The notes under the pieces are model-generated. The model did no database searches. It was not told the origin of the DNA and was given only the letters and a program-made list of their open reading frames with translations. The translations under genes and the position numbers were made by a program. Positions 43,476 to 54,733 of a stretch of 64,000 nucleotides of DNA are shown piece by piece. This DNA comes from Diplodia intermedia (lineage: Eukaryota; Ascomycota; Dothideomycetes; Botryosphaeriales; Botryosphaeriaceae): positions 310,001 to 374,000 of the forward strand of contig JAKEKT010000018.1 of assembly GCA_021495925.1 (NCBI GenBank), in the 5' to 3' direction. Each line of letters opens with the position of its first letter. The stretch's first letter is position 1.

Positions 43476-46400
43476 ATGGCACCGGGCCGAACAAGCAACT
43501 CCAAGCGCAAGCGCTCCAGCATCTCCGACTCTCACCAAGATACATCAACCCCGCCCAAGCGCCGGAAGTCCAACGCCGGCCGCCCCCCCAAGGCCAAACC
43601 CGCTGACCAGCCGCCCGAGAAATTCTGGGTCGCCAAATCCATTCTCCAGGAGAGCCGGACCTCGTACCGGATTGATTGGGCCAACGACCCTGAAACCGGC
43701 GAAGCCTACTCTCCGACCTGGGAGCCCAAGAAGCACGCGAACCACTTGCTGGTCGCCGACTGGAAGCGCAAGAAAACTGCGTTGAAGAAGAGTGCATCGA
43801 AGAAACGCAAGCCGTCCGAGGAGGAGCCTGAGTCCACGCCTGCGCCTGCGCCCGTGCCTAACCCCGCCGCAGCTGCAGCTCCGCGCCTCTCCACCAGCCC
43901 TGCGCCTGCGCCACAACTCGAAACTACCCCGAGGCGTGAATCGCGCGTCAAAAAGCGCCGCAGGATCGTCCAGAGCTCATCGCCGGAGCCGCGTTCCGCA
44001 CCAGGCCAACTTCCTGCAACCAGCTCCACCCCGGCCACCGACTCGCGGCATACACCCGAGACAGAGCCTCAAGACACGAGGTCCCGTGCTGAAGCTGCAG
44101 TATTCGTCACTCGCCCCGCAGACTGCAACTTCTCTGATTACGACCCTGTGTCCGCGTCACAGGTTCCTTGGAGCTCGCAAGCAGCCCCGGAATCTTCACC
44201 ACAGCTTCAACAGAGCTCCTCAACCGCCGACTCATCAGAAGTATCCGTCGGCTTTCGACGCCGCTCCGAGCACTACAACATCCCCGCGGAGACACTTCTC
44301 CAACAGCCCCGGTTCGAAAACGGTGCTGTCATCCCGGATTCGCAGAGTCTCGCCGGAGATTCAAGCTACGTTCCTTCCACCCAGACGCGATCTGGTGCCG
44401 AAAGCCAAGCAACTGGGACTCAGTCTCGGCCTCTCGACAGCTCAGCTTCTGGTTCGGCGCAATTCACAAACCCACAGGAGGACGACACTACCGCACCTGT
44501 CGAGGAAACAGACCCAATCGAAGACGGGTCATCCAGCCCGGCTACCCATAGTCACCACGAGGAAAGGGTTCCTCCGCCGCGTGAATCGCCTTGGCAGACC
44601 GCTAGCTCAGCCTCGTCGCCGCCCCCTACTGAGTCGCCTGACAAGTCCACCCAGTCTGAAAGCCTTGTAGCAAACACCCAGGTGTCCGTGGAAGCTCAAG
44701 TCGGTGCTCAAGCGGTTGATAACGAGCGCGCGCAAGATTTCGAAGCGGAAACATCTTCGAGGCCTCTCAGCCCGAAGTCAAGGCCGGAGGGGCGACGCCG
44801 GTCTTCACCTAAGACCCAGGAGCCTCAACAAACCACAACCGAGGAGTCTGAGAGAAGTGCAGAGAGGATCGACCACGATCTTGCAGGTTCTGTAGAAGAA
44901 GAGAGACCTCAAGACCGGCAAGTTCTTGTACCACAGAGCGGATCGATTGAGGAGCAGCAACACGAACACCCTGTACCGGAGGTAGAAGATCGCGACGAAG
45001 AGGATTACCACGAGCCTAGACTAGGGGAAGAAGCCGCCGCTGAGTCCACCCCTGCTGTTCTTGAGGACGTTCAGGATAGTGGGCACGAAGGCTTTCCAGA
45101 TAACGCACCCGCTGATCTGACTGTATCGGAACGGGAGGAAGAAGTCGTTGAAGCTTTACCCGCCGAACACACTGCAGCGGAATCAGAGACAGGAGTCATT
45201 TGTGAAGCCGAGCCCACTACCAGCCACGCCGCATCCGGATCAGAGAAAGAAATCGCTGCCGAAGTCGTATTTGGAAGCGCCCAAGGTAGTGGCCCAAAAT
45301 CTGCTGAAGGAGAGCAAACTGAACATCAGAAAGAGTCGACCGGCTCTGCAGGACAAGTCGCAGGCACAGAAGAAGTTCATCATTTGGTGACCTGTCTAGA
45401 GGGACCCGCAGACGGTGCTACCGGATCTCTTATCGAGTCGGCAAAGGGAGCACAATTTCCGCTGCAAGACCAGGCAGACGTGTCTACACAAGACGTTTCA
45501 GATCCTTCTGAGAACTTGTCTCACCTCCAGTTTGCTCAAACAGACTTTGCTCTTGTCCACGACTTCGATTCAATCACCTCTCCAAAGGAGACTGCGGAGC
45601 AGACTAATCCGGGCCTGCACAGTGAGTTGCCGCAGGCTGCACAGTACGCCCCAGAGCTCGATTTGGACGGACCCGGATCAAGTCATCGATCGCAGATATC
45701 TGAACCTGGTCACAGCAACGAGATTCGCAAGCGGACGCAAATCTCGAGGCGTAAAGACTCGTCTCAAGACAACCTAGAGCCGAGTGTTCTTAGTCAAACC
45801 GATCCCAACGTCGTTCGTCGTCATTACGAAGCTGACTATTCGGACGACCTTGGTTCAAAGGATATTGTAGCTAGCGTCGAGAGCCGAGTAGAATCGCCCA
45901 TCAGAAGGGGCTATTACAGGAAGATATCCCGCGGCATGCCCCAAACCCCGCAGCCCAACAGTGCAGCTGGCGGTATTGATCCGTCAACACCGGGATCTCT
46001 CACAGAACGGCTACGCGAAGTCCACGCTCGGAGCAAGGCGGAGAGGGAAAGGAAGAAAGCCGAGATTCTCGCTCGAACCGAGGAGGCATTTCGCAAGTCG
46101 CCTTCACTTGGGGCAAGTACAAGGTCCCCGTCCGTGATTCCGCCGAACGGCACATCGTCGATGGAGCCGCAGTACACACTTATTCCGTCAAATCTCTCGG
46201 CCGAAACTCGGCCTCATCAAAGTCACCTCCCTAACTCACAAAACAACCACACCATGACCGACACCCATCACGTCGACACCGAAATGAATGTCGATAGCAC
46301 ACCCACCGTGCTGCTGGACGAGCCTGTCCTAGGAGAGGCTGAATACCTCATTGGACTCTCCATGGAGGGGTTGCAAGGGGATCAATACAGGAGAGAGATC

Positions 46401-48224
46401 AGGTTTAAGGAGGTGGCCATAACTCGCTTCGTGGACGATGACCCGCCGTGCGAAGTTTTCGTCCAGGAAGTCGACGATATGCTCAGAAGAGTGGGAAATA
46501 TCATTACTCATATGGATCTCGGCTTTGCAAACGCGGATGCATTGACTCAATACGGCGAAGACTACCCGGACCGAGGAATGGTGGCTTGGAGTAACAACAG
46601 CAGCACCAAGTTCCGTTTCCTGGGAGGCATCTTTGACCGCCTGCGCAACACGAAGTTTCATTTCGTCATCATGGGCCACCATGGAACGTTGATGGATATC
46701 ATCGAGAAGTTTGTTAACGGGCTGGGAATCCAATATTCCCGTGGGGGCCACGTCGATCGCGAAGCTTTTGAGAACCGAGACTCTCTGTTTGTCAGCATCA
46801 TTGGCACCGGCTTTGACAGTGTCGATACAGCCATTCCCGCTGCTCATCTGATTTTCGCCATGGACTCGACGGTTCAGTGCCATGACCCGAAGATTAAAGC
46901 CCTCCGAAACCACCTTCGCGGTTCCAAGGATTCCATCCCGGTCATCACGCCCATTGTCACAAACTCGGTCGAACACGTCGAACGTTGCATAGCGCCATCG
47001 GTCCAAGGGCCTCTAAGGGGAAAGTTGATTGTGCGGTTCATGACAGAGCTCAGACAGTTGGCTGGCAGGGTCGACGTGTCTACCAAGGCTGATCATGCGG
47101 TCAATTTCATTGTGCCCAGCATCGAGAGTGACTTGGACCATCACGAAGCTTGGCCGCTTCCCCGCATCAATAGCATAAAGGACGATGTCGAGTTCGACGA
47201 GTCAATGGTCTCTGCACTGTCTGTTTCGTCTTCAGTTCCTGTTGGGACCTTGAGCCCATCCGCTGGTCAGAAAAGGCACCTGGATGTGGAAGTGGAGGAG
47301 CCGGCCAAGAGGACGCGGATAACACCACAACCCGAAACAGAGACGATCAACCCCAACGATATTACCCGCATCAGCGACTCCGTTCCTGGTGCTACACACA
47401 CACAAGCTCTCTCCTCGAACTCCAACGTGGACGGAAATATTCGGGCGTATCGCAAGGATGCAAAGCTCCGGAAAGAGCTCGAGCAAACAAAGGGGCGATT
47501 GAAAGAGTTCGAAGAGGCCTTCGAATCGTGCCAGACCGAGAAAGAAGGACTGAGGTACAGTGTCCTCCATCTCAGGAGGGAGAACTCGGAGCTCAAGCAA
47601 GACAAAACCAACGCCAATACGCGCATTTGGGGGCAGAAGGGCACGATCGAGAATCTCCAGAAGGAGCGCGACACGCTCAAGGAACAGCTCGAAGATGCCC
47701 GCAGGCAGCTCGCCAGCTCGGAGGTGCCAGAGGTGGTGGAACGCGAGCAACTCCGACGCGAGCGCGACGAGGCGCTGGCCAAACTGGAGCGCGAGCAGAG
47801 GCTGCGCGAGGCGGGCGGGCGCGAGTCGGACTTCTTCCGCTCGCAGTACCAAGACGCGTCCAGCCAAACGACAAAGCTATCGAAGAGGGTCGAGACGCTC
47901 ACGCAGCAGGTGCGCGAGCTCGAGCAGCTGAAGAAGGGCGAGCGCGACCGGGCGCGCCAGCTCAGCCTGTCCAACGCCACCCAGGCCTACCAGGAGGAGA
48001 TTGAGCGGCTGACGGCCCAGCTCCAGGAGAGGACCGCGTCGCTGCAGCTGCGCAACGACGAGCTCAAGGCCATCCGCGGCAGGCAGGGCGTCGGCACCCG
48101 CGCGGGCAGCGTGCCGCGCAGCCCCAGGGTCAGCGGCGCGCCCGGAAGCAGGGGCGGCAGTCCGGCGCCGAGCGGGCTCGGTGGACATGGGAGGTTGGGC
48201 GCGTTGAGGAACATCAACGCGTAG
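43476..48224 (+). CDS. Chromodomain + Hda2/3-type histone deacetylase complex subunit, 1582 aa
   Basis: Intronless. Residues 1-48 are basic with AT-hook-like KSNAGRPPKAKP. A chromodomain spans about 49-100 (EKFWVAKSILQESRTSYRID, YSPTWEPKKHANHLLVADWK). About 100-925 is low-complexity, rich in E, S, P, Q and T with many S/T-P sites. About 940-1230 is an Hda2/3-type module, related to a helicase fold without ATPase motifs (VAITRFVDDDPPCEVFVQEV; HFVIMGHHGTLMDIIEKFVN; AAHLIFAMDSTVQCHDPKIK). About 1318-1535 is a long coiled coil, followed by a Gly/Ser/Arg tail. Yeast Hda2 and Hda3 anchor the Hda1 deacetylase; Neurospora CDP-2 is a chromodomain partner of HDA-1 in the HCHC complex. A role linking methylated H3K9 to deacetylation is inferred from these. 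Confidence 0.87.
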   Translation: MAPGRTSNSKRKRSSISDSHQDTSTPPKRRKSNAGRPPKAKPADQPPEKFWVAKSILQESRTSYRIDWANDPETGEAYSPTWEPKKHANHLLVADWKRKKTALKKSASKKRKPSEEEPESTPAPAPVPNPAAAAAPRLSTSPAPAPQLETTPRRESRVKKRRRIVQSSSPEPRSAPGQLPATSSTPATDSRHTPETEPQDTRSRAEAAVFVTRPADCNFSDYDPVSASQVPWSSQAAPESSPQLQQSSSTADSSEVSVGFRRRSEHYNIPAETLLQQPRFENGAVIPDSQSLAGDSSYVPSTQTRSGAESQATGTQSRPLDSSASGSAQFTNPQEDDTTAPVEETDPIEDGSSSPATHSHHEERVPPPRESPWQTASSASSPPPTESPDKSTQSESLVANTQVSVEAQVGAQAVDNERAQDFEAETSSRPLSPKSRPEGRRRSSPKTQEPQQTTTEESERSAERIDHDLAGSVEEERPQDRQVLVPQSGSIEEQQHEHPVPEVEDRDEEDYHEPRLGEEAAAESTPAVLEDVQDSGHEGFPDNAPADLTVSEREEEVVEALPAEHTAAESETGVICEAEPTTSHAASGSEKEIAAEVVFGSAQGSGPKSAEGEQTEHQKESTGSAGQVAGTEEVHHLVTCLEGPADGATGSLIESAKGAQFPLQDQADVSTQDVSDPSENLSHLQFAQTDFALVHDFDSITSPKETAEQTNPGLHSELPQAAQYAPELDLDGPGSSHRSQISEPGHSNEIRKRTQISRRKDSSQDNLEPSVLSQTDPNVVRRHYEADYSDDLGSKDIVASVESRVESPIRRGYYRKISRGMPQTPQPNSAAGGIDPSTPGSLTERLREVHARSKAERERKKAEILARTEEAFRKSPSLGASTRSPSVIPPNGTSSMEPQYTLIPSNLSAETRPHQSHLPNSQNNHTMTDTHHVDTEMNVDSTPTVLLDEPVLGEAEYLIGLSMEGLQGDQYRREIRFKEVAITRFVDDDPPCEVFVQEVDDMLRRVGNIITHMDLGFANADALTQYGEDYPDRGMVAWSNNSSTKFRFLGGIFDRLRNTKFHFVIMGHHGTLMDIIEKFVNGLGIQYSRGGHVDREAFENRDSLFVSIIGTGFDSVDTAIPAAHLIFAMDSTVQCHDPKIKALRNHLRGSKDSIPVITPIVTNSVEHVERCIAPSVQGPLRGKLIVRFMTELRQLAGRVDVSTKADHAVNFIVPSIESDLDHHEAWPLPRINSIKDDVEFDESMVSALSVSSSVPVGTLSPSAGQKRHLDVEVEEPAKRTRITPQPETETINPNDITRISDSVPGATHTQALSSNSNVDGNIRAYRKDAKLRKELEQTKGRLKEFEEAFESCQTEKEGLRYSVLHLRRENSELKQDKTNANTRIWGQKGTIENLQKERDTLKEQLEDARRQLASSEVPEVVEREQLRRERDEALAKLEREQRLREAGGRESDFFRSQYQDASSQTTKLSKRVETLTQQVRELEQLKKGERDRARQLSLSNATQAYQEEIERLTAQLQERTASLQLRNDELKAIRGRQGVGTRAGSVPRSPRVSGAPGSRGGSPAPSGLGGHGRLGALRNINA

Positions 48225-49044
48225 ATGAAGAGAACGGGGACGAAGAGGAAGGGGATAGAAGGGAGGAGGGTGGGAGGGTTTTTTTTCTTTTGGTTTTTGA
48301 CTTGCGCAGCTTTTGCTGCGAATGCTGCGATTTGCGACTTGCGGTTTGGTTTTTGCTCCGTCGTGATGGAGCATTTCTTTTTCCTTTTTCTTTTTCTTCT
48401 CCCCCCTCTTTCCTGGCTCGCTCTCACACCCGCGCATGCACAGCAAGCAAGCAGGTGGCAATGGTGTGGTGTGGTATGACAGTCAGTCGATCATTGGGGG
48501 AGGGCGACACTATATCTCAAAGCACGAAAAGGGAGTCGGTTGCGGAAAAAGGTCGAAAGTTTTTTGCTGTTGGTAGAACAGACATGGCTAGTAGGCATTT
48601 TTCCCCATGAATCGCCGGTAGAGGCGGAAGTTTCATGTTTGGAGGATTAAAATTATAATTGCAAAACAATGAAAAAAATTGAAAGAAAGAAATCGGCTAT
48701 GTATGCTCTTTTATGTACAACGTTGATCTTACTAGCCTGATGTGATGAGCAATAGCTATATTTAGTTTCGCCTGTAAGGTTGTATACTGGTAAGACTTGA
48801 CAATATGGTAAAATGAACTAGTCGAAAAGTAGAAGGTAGGCGCCAGCATGACTGTCGAGAATTATCTAGACACCTATAAATTTATCACCCTCATACCCGT
48901 TTGTTACCCCTCGTTCTAAGCGTGCGTATCTGCGCAGGCCGTAAAGCAATCCACACATGTCATCTCATATCAAGCGCCACTCGTGACTGAAGAGTATTGC
49001 AAAAGTATATTTACTAATCGAAGCATCTGTTGGAAGGCCATCGT
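48225..49044. other. Convergent intergenic region
   Basis: 820 bp between convergent stops. It begins with a T-rich stretch including TTTTTTTTCTTTTGGTTTTT, then an AT-rich stretch (48.6-48.95 kb). Consistent with two 3' UTRs; no gene seen. Confidence 0.55.
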
Positions 49045-50625
49045 CTATCTCGCAATACCCGACCTTTTCCTCCCCTCCCTGATCTTCTTCGCCGACTCCT
49101 CCAACTTCTTCTCGATCAACCCCACGCTCTTCACCAGCAGCGAGACGGGCATGACGGCCTGCTGGGCGACCGCCTCGTAGAAAACCCTCTGGTCCCCGCG
49201 CAAGAGCCCATCCATCTCCTCGTCCTCATCCTCATCTTCATCCTCATCAGCGTCCGCTCCACTCAGCAACGCCGTCGCTTTGGGCAGCCCTAACGTATCA
49301 TCCGCGTTCTGCCCCTGCAGCATCTTCTCCGCCGCGCTCAGATACTCATCCACCACCACCCCGTCTTCCCCATCCCCGCCGCCGCCCGCGCGCCCAACAA
49401 CCCTGGTCGCCGCCGCGGCCGCCGCGGCCGCCGCGCGCTCGCGCTCTCTAATCCACTCTCTCCACCCAAACGCCGCCACCCCCCTCGTCGTCGTCTCCCC
49501 GCCACCACCACCACCACCACCAGGCCCAAACGGACACATCGTCTCCATAGCCACGACAACCAAGGCCGCCAGCTGCGCCTCAGGCAGCCAACAGCGGGCA
49601 TCCACCTTCCACCTCCTCCCCCTCCTCCTCTCCCCCTCCCCCTCCCCCTCTCCACCACCACCACCACCACCACCATCGTCATCATCCCCACCACCACCAC
49701 CCACCTCAAACCCCCACCCGACGCCGGCGCCGCGCGCCAGCTTCTCGACGACGGGCAGCGCCTCGAGCGGCAGGCCGAGGCCGTCGACGTAGGCGCGGTA
49801 CGCCAGCGGCGCGAAGTTGAGCGGCGGGAAGGCGACGCCCAGGCGGGCGCGGTAGAGGCGGGCGAGGGCGAGCGTGCCGGCCTGCAGCCGCGACGGCGTC
49901 AGCGGGGGCGGGGTGAGGGCGGCGAGGTAGGTGGGCGGCAGGCGGTGCAGGAGGGGGCTGGGGAGGTGGGCGCGGGTTAGGTGGTAGAGGAGGTGGGTGG
50001 TGGTGGGGGGTTCGGTTGGTGCGGGTGGTGGTGGTGGTGGGGGAGGCGTCAGGGAGGAAAAGGAGAGCCAGGTGTGCAGGTCGTGCAGCGAGGCGGGCAG
50101 CTGGAGGATGACGAGGCCGAAGTAGCACAGGACGAGCGTGTCGAGCGGGCGGAGCGGCGGCTTGTTGTCGCGGTTTTGCGTCCACGAGAGGGTGCGGAGG
50201 CGGATGTGCCAGAGGTCGCGGACGACGGTCTGCGGGGAGGGGAGGTCAGTGTCGGCTGGAACGGAGACGAGTGACGAGACGGACCTCGAGGTCGGCGGGC
50301 ATGCCTTTGGTGTGGACGAGCCAGCGGGCTTGGGTGCAGAGGAGCCACTGCAGGCATTCTACGTAGCGCTGGAACGCGGCTTCTCCTTGGAGGTCTGCGC
50401 GGGATCGGTGAGAAGGCGGCGATGCGTGCGTGTGTTTGCGCTCGGCTTACAGGCATTTTCCTGCTCGTCCTCGTCGTCTTGCGGCTTCCTGATCCTGGTC
50501 TTCTTGCCGAAGGCGTTCCACGCATCGTCGTCCTGAGTCCAGGCATTGCGGTCCTCCTCCTCATCCGCCCTTGGACCGTGTCAGACTCGCGGACAGAATC
50601 GGAAGGAATCGCCGGATGCTCACAT
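49045..50625 (-). CDS. RRN7: Rrn7/TAF1B-like RNA polymerase I initiation factor
   Basis: Core-factor subunit that brings Pol I to the rDNA promoter (TFIIB-like). Minus-strand exons: 50625-50624 (AT of a start codon split by an intron, tentative), 50569-50451, 50394-50285 and 50229-49045, about 471 aa. Family segments: AFGKKTRIRKPQDD, QGEAAFQRYVECLQWLLCTQ, VHTKGMPADLETVVRDLW, DTLVLCYFGLVILQLPASLH, AHLPSPLLHRLPPTYLAALT, ARLYRARLGVAFPPLNFAPL, YVDGLGLPLEALPVVEKLAR and LPEAQLAALVVVAMETMCPF, ending KKLEESAKKIREGRKRSGIA. Gly, Pro and Asp runs coded by CCA-type repeats interrupt the cyclin-like core. The zinc ribbon usual at the N-terminus is not found, so the 5' end is uncertain. From 50569 rightwards the model is weak; leftwards it is firm. 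Confidence 0.8.
49502..49522. repeat. CCA trinucleotide run coding Gly in Rrn7
   Basis: Seven tandem CCA units on the plus strand, read as Gly codons on the minus strand. Confidence 0.85.
49652..49675. repeat. CCA trinucleotide run coding Gly in Rrn7
   Basis: A second run of about eight CCA units, beside TCC and CCCTCC repeats. Together with the nearby run it makes this part of Rrn7 length-variable in principle. Confidence 0.85.
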
Positions 50626-53600
50626 TTGGACGGTTCGCGGGGTGCATTGGTTTTGGTTGTTGTCGACGCAGGCCGGTGCCGGACGGAGCCCGAGTCAGCC
50701 GCGCGCGGTTAAGTTTCCCCTTCCGACTCGCCATCACGTGCGTGAAACCTCATGTCAATCGTCAAATCCTCCGCTTCGTCTTTCGATGAAAAGGGGCATG
50801 TGCCCTACGTGAGATGGCAAACAGCATTGTGGAAGGGGCCCGCTCGGGTTGGTGTTGACCAGTAAATGCTTGTTGAGTTCCAAGCTAACAAACCTTATCC
50901 ATAACGGATAAACTTGGTAAACATACGAAAACCACGGGCTGCATTATTATTGGACATAGTCAGGCATACACTCGAAGGGATGGATTGGACGTTGGCTTGC
51001 TTGGTTGGGCACGAATCTACTGCCAATAACCGTGGGAACACGGCGAGAACTCCTACTGGTTCCGGAAAACCGTCCTCTATGCCCAAGGTTAGGATGCCGT
51101 TACAGAGAGGCTCAGCGAAACCTAATGAGCCAAAATGGCTCAGCGCTGAAGCCTACTGGACGGAATAGTCTATGTGCGAGCGATGAGTCTCTACGTTGCT
51201 TCCGTTATAACGCACAATCGTGAAGTGTCTGCAGCATTTGCTCCACGCAACGCACCGCAGCCTTTCCGTCATCAAGAGACGACGGAATCACCAGACCAGC
51301 TGCACGCGAACCTCCTTATAACCATGCGCGTGATATAAGCACTTAGGACGTTGAGACCTTGGAGCCCTCTGATCAACATGTACATTCCGCCGCAGCATCC
51401 TTCTAATTCGGTGGATATGCTACGCTGTTGAAGCTTTCGAGGATTCTTGTGCAATGTCCGAGATGCGTGTTGGATGGCGGTCGATGGTAGTGTTCTTGAG
51501 GATAGCGAGGTATGGCTCTTAAAGCGCTGTGGGATGGATGCTAGAAACTGTGATATTACTAGAATACTTGGGCCAGCTGGCATCGGTTGCCGTGTCTGTT
51601 GTTGAATGCGGACAGTTTGCGCACCGTTCTGGTGTGAAAGGGCCGGGGGCTTGGAGATACCCGAGAACGGCGCATGGCTCGGGACGTACTCGGCGACAAG
51701 ATTCATGTTGACGATGACGTCTGTTGGCTGCAAGTGGTTCAGTATTGCCATACCCCGCACAATATGACCGCACAGAAGGGGTCGGTGAGGCACACCAGAC
51801 GTTCCTAGGTTCCTCTTTGCATGCCCTGCATGCATAGCCAAGGAGAGCGGCTTAGGCGACTTTCATCAGGGGCTCCGTCCAAACCCTGTGGCCGGAGGTT
51901 AGCCAAGTTGTGGCGACGTCATTGGCCCAAAAGCAAGTACCGACCAGAGTCCGTATCTGAAAATGACATTCCAATCGCGGCTCAACTAGCATAGCAACAG
52001 CAAGCATGTTCTTGCGTCACGTAGACGAAATCAAACGAGATGACGGTCCGTTGTCCAGATCGCGTCCGCGATGATCCCGATCACAATCGCGATCCCGACA
52101 ATCGCACACAACGCGCCAACTCGCTCCACGGCGCGACAGTAAGGGCTGCGGCAGCACTGCGGCATGCGTCTGCATCATACGAACGTCGACGGCCGTCGTG
52201 TGCTGCCGAGTCGGCCGAAAACCAGATCTAGGTTAGGCAGGCCGTGGTGGTGGCAGCTCGCCCTCATGCGCAATGCATCATGCGTCAGCGGGTACGCATG
52301 TTCCAGTTGTTGCAGACCCGGCGGCTCCCACGTTACCAAGACATGCCCGCCTTCCAGAACACCCATCTAGGCCTCCCGAAGGTCGTGCGTATGATGTCGA
52401 GGCGCGCCTGTACAAGCCAGTATGTGTCGCGGCGTTGGCCCACGTCGGTCCCGTTGCACTGATTGGAGGCCGATCAGGAACTGCTGCAGGCTGACAAGGA
52501 TACATGTGGGGAGGCGACGTCAGAAAGGCGCCTTCTGGCTGAAGGGCCACCACTCAGTAGATAGAAGGCCAACTACGCATCCGGCAAACGGCAGCCGGGC
52601 GTGAGCGGCGCTAGCGAGAGTATACTGTGTAGAGCATACAATAGTGATAAGTTGTGATGCCCGCAACGATCGGCTCGGGGGTTAGCTCTCTTGGTCCTAG
52701 AGATGAACAGAGGGGGCCGCGGCAGCAGAGCCCGTGCGTGTGGAGCCGCTGGACTGGCCGTTTTTCCGATTTGGCGGCGAGATGGAGAGGCCACAAGGGC
52801 GAGGTGGTGCGGATATGACGTTTCCGTCGGACGGGCTTGGTGACATTTTGGGGGAATGGTGCAGAGCGGTTTGGCCTGTTGGTGGAGGGCTCCCAGCCGG
52901 TGGCAGCTGTGATATCACGGGCTGCGTCAGCGGACGGAACACACTCCGTGACGGGGGGCGGGCTGGCGGCGCGACGGTTAAGCTCATGCTGCCTGACGTT
53001 AGCAGCCGAGACGATCGCCAGCGGTGGTGAGAAGGGAGGCCGGCGCTGGGGTGTTGGTCCGGGGATGACATCAGAGGTGGCGTCGTCGCACCAGCAACAC
53101 CACGCTCCCGGCCTTGGAACACAGGACCGCCGACGGGGAACCTGCGAATGCTGCTCCTGGACCCGCTGCGCAGATCATGATGCGCGTTGGCGATGGGCGT
53201 GCGGGGGAGCTGGATTGAGACTTTGGCAAAGGGGCGACGTTGCCGGCAATCACTTGGGCTGGCCGGCCAACCTGCATGGCGGGTGGCGAGCGGCAACAAG
53301 ACCTGTCTCATCAGCATTCCAACGGGCACCGCGGCCGAAGTGCTCAGCGGCCGAATTTGACGCGTGTGGAGGTCGAGGGGTGGACAGAAAGGCGCGGCAA
53401 CGAAAACGGCCACAGCAAAGCAAACGCGGGATTCGAGCAGAAGCGCAAGCACATGCAAAGAGGAGCAGGACAGATCAAACGGTGCACCGGACTACAGAGC
53501 AGCAGAAACGCGGTCACGGCGAGGAGTGTCCCACCTTGGTCGCGCGGGCAAACACAAAAAGCCGGAGTCGACAAGCGTGGCAGCCGCACTGGGTTGCGCA

Positions 53601-54733
53601 GCGTCGCAGAGAGCCGAGCGCAGATGGAATGGAAGCGAGGGCGGACATGATGTTGATCTCTGGAGGAGCGTTGAGAGGTGACGCACGGCGGATCAACTGG
53701 GGGCTTGCAGGGCGGGCTGGGAGCCGCATGGGCGGGTTAGCGCGCGGTCTCGACCCTCGGGGCAGCAGGGAGCGGCGTGAGCGATGACCCGCAGGCGCGC
53801 GGAGAGGCGAGGAGCGAGGATCACGGCGCGCGGGCGCGGGCGCCGAGGCAGCGCCAGGAACATGAAGTCAGCGGGTGGAGCGCGGCGTCGCGGCTTGGCG
53901 TGCGCATCATGGCCAGCACTAGCGCCGAAAGCAGACCCTGCATCGTCATCGTCATACCGGCCAGCGTGCAGCTCTGTGCCCGCCACGCGCCGCCTGCGTG
54001 CTCACACCATGCCGCTCCGGGCGCCGCTGCCCGCTCCAGTCTGACTTCATTCCCGCCCGCTCGGCTGCGCCTGCGCCCCTGCCCTGCCCCGTGCTCCGCC
54101 TTTGTGCTGCTCCCGCCCGTCGCACACGCCGACATTGGCTGGCGTCATATCCCGCACGCTGTCAGCGGCGCAGAGCCCCTCGCTGGCGGGCGCGGGTGCG
54201 AGTGGCACGCGGCTGGGCGGCGCGCACAGGGCGAGAGGCTCCAGGCGCCAGGGCTCCAGAGTTCCAGAGCCCCCGGGCCGCGCGCAGCTCGCAGTTCCGG
54301 CTCTGTCGAGGGCAGATCAGGGTCCACGGCGCGCTCGTCTGGGTCGCGCAACCAGTCGATGAGCAGCGATCCCGGTGTTTGTTGTGGGCGCTTCCCTTAT
54401 CGGCCCTCCATGGACCCTGAGAAGCTACTTGCGGGCTGATCGGCATTATGATATCGTCCGACGCCACAAGCGCGGTGCTGACCCTAGCATGCCCTTGCCC
54501 TTGTTGTGCCCGCGACGCCTTCCCCCGCCCTGTCCAGGCGCCCGGATGCCCTGCCTCGCTACTATATATCCCCGGGCCCTGCTGCCTGACCATCCAGCAT
54601 CAACCCGCAATCTCAACCACTATAACTACCTCGCAGCGTCCCGCTCAACTCGTCGCTTCATCCACCAGCTACTCTAAACTCTGCACGACAACTTCCACTC
54701 TCAACAACCACCAACCACCAACCACCAATCACC
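50626..54733. other. 4.1 kb gene-poor region
   Basis: 50.7-52.6 kb is of mixed composition and shows no recognisable gene; a 189-codon minus-strand ORF (51272-51841) has no family character. 52.7-54.5 kb is GC-rich with long overlapping ORFs on both strands whose translations are rich in R, G, A and S, an artefact of composition. The last 200 bp are promoter and leader of the 85-aa gene. No terminal repeats or transposase were recognised. Confidence 0.5.
54563..54569 (+). promoter_or_regulatory. TATA box of the 85-aa protein gene
   Basis: TATATAT, about 165 bp before the start codon, in a GC-rich setting and followed by a long C/A-rich leader with CCACCAACCACCAACC next to the ATG. TATA plus such a leader is typical of strongly expressed or stress-responsive fungal genes. 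Confidence 0.55.

Noticed and set aside
51272..51841. 189-codon minus-strand ORF
   Set aside because: Open frame of moderate length but no recognisable family, no splice partners and no conserved-looking segment; kept only as a remark on the gene-poor region.
52697..53787. ORFs of 253 (minus) and 316 (plus) codons
   Set aside because: Mutually overlapping in GC-rich DNA, low-complexity translation, no domain-like pattern.
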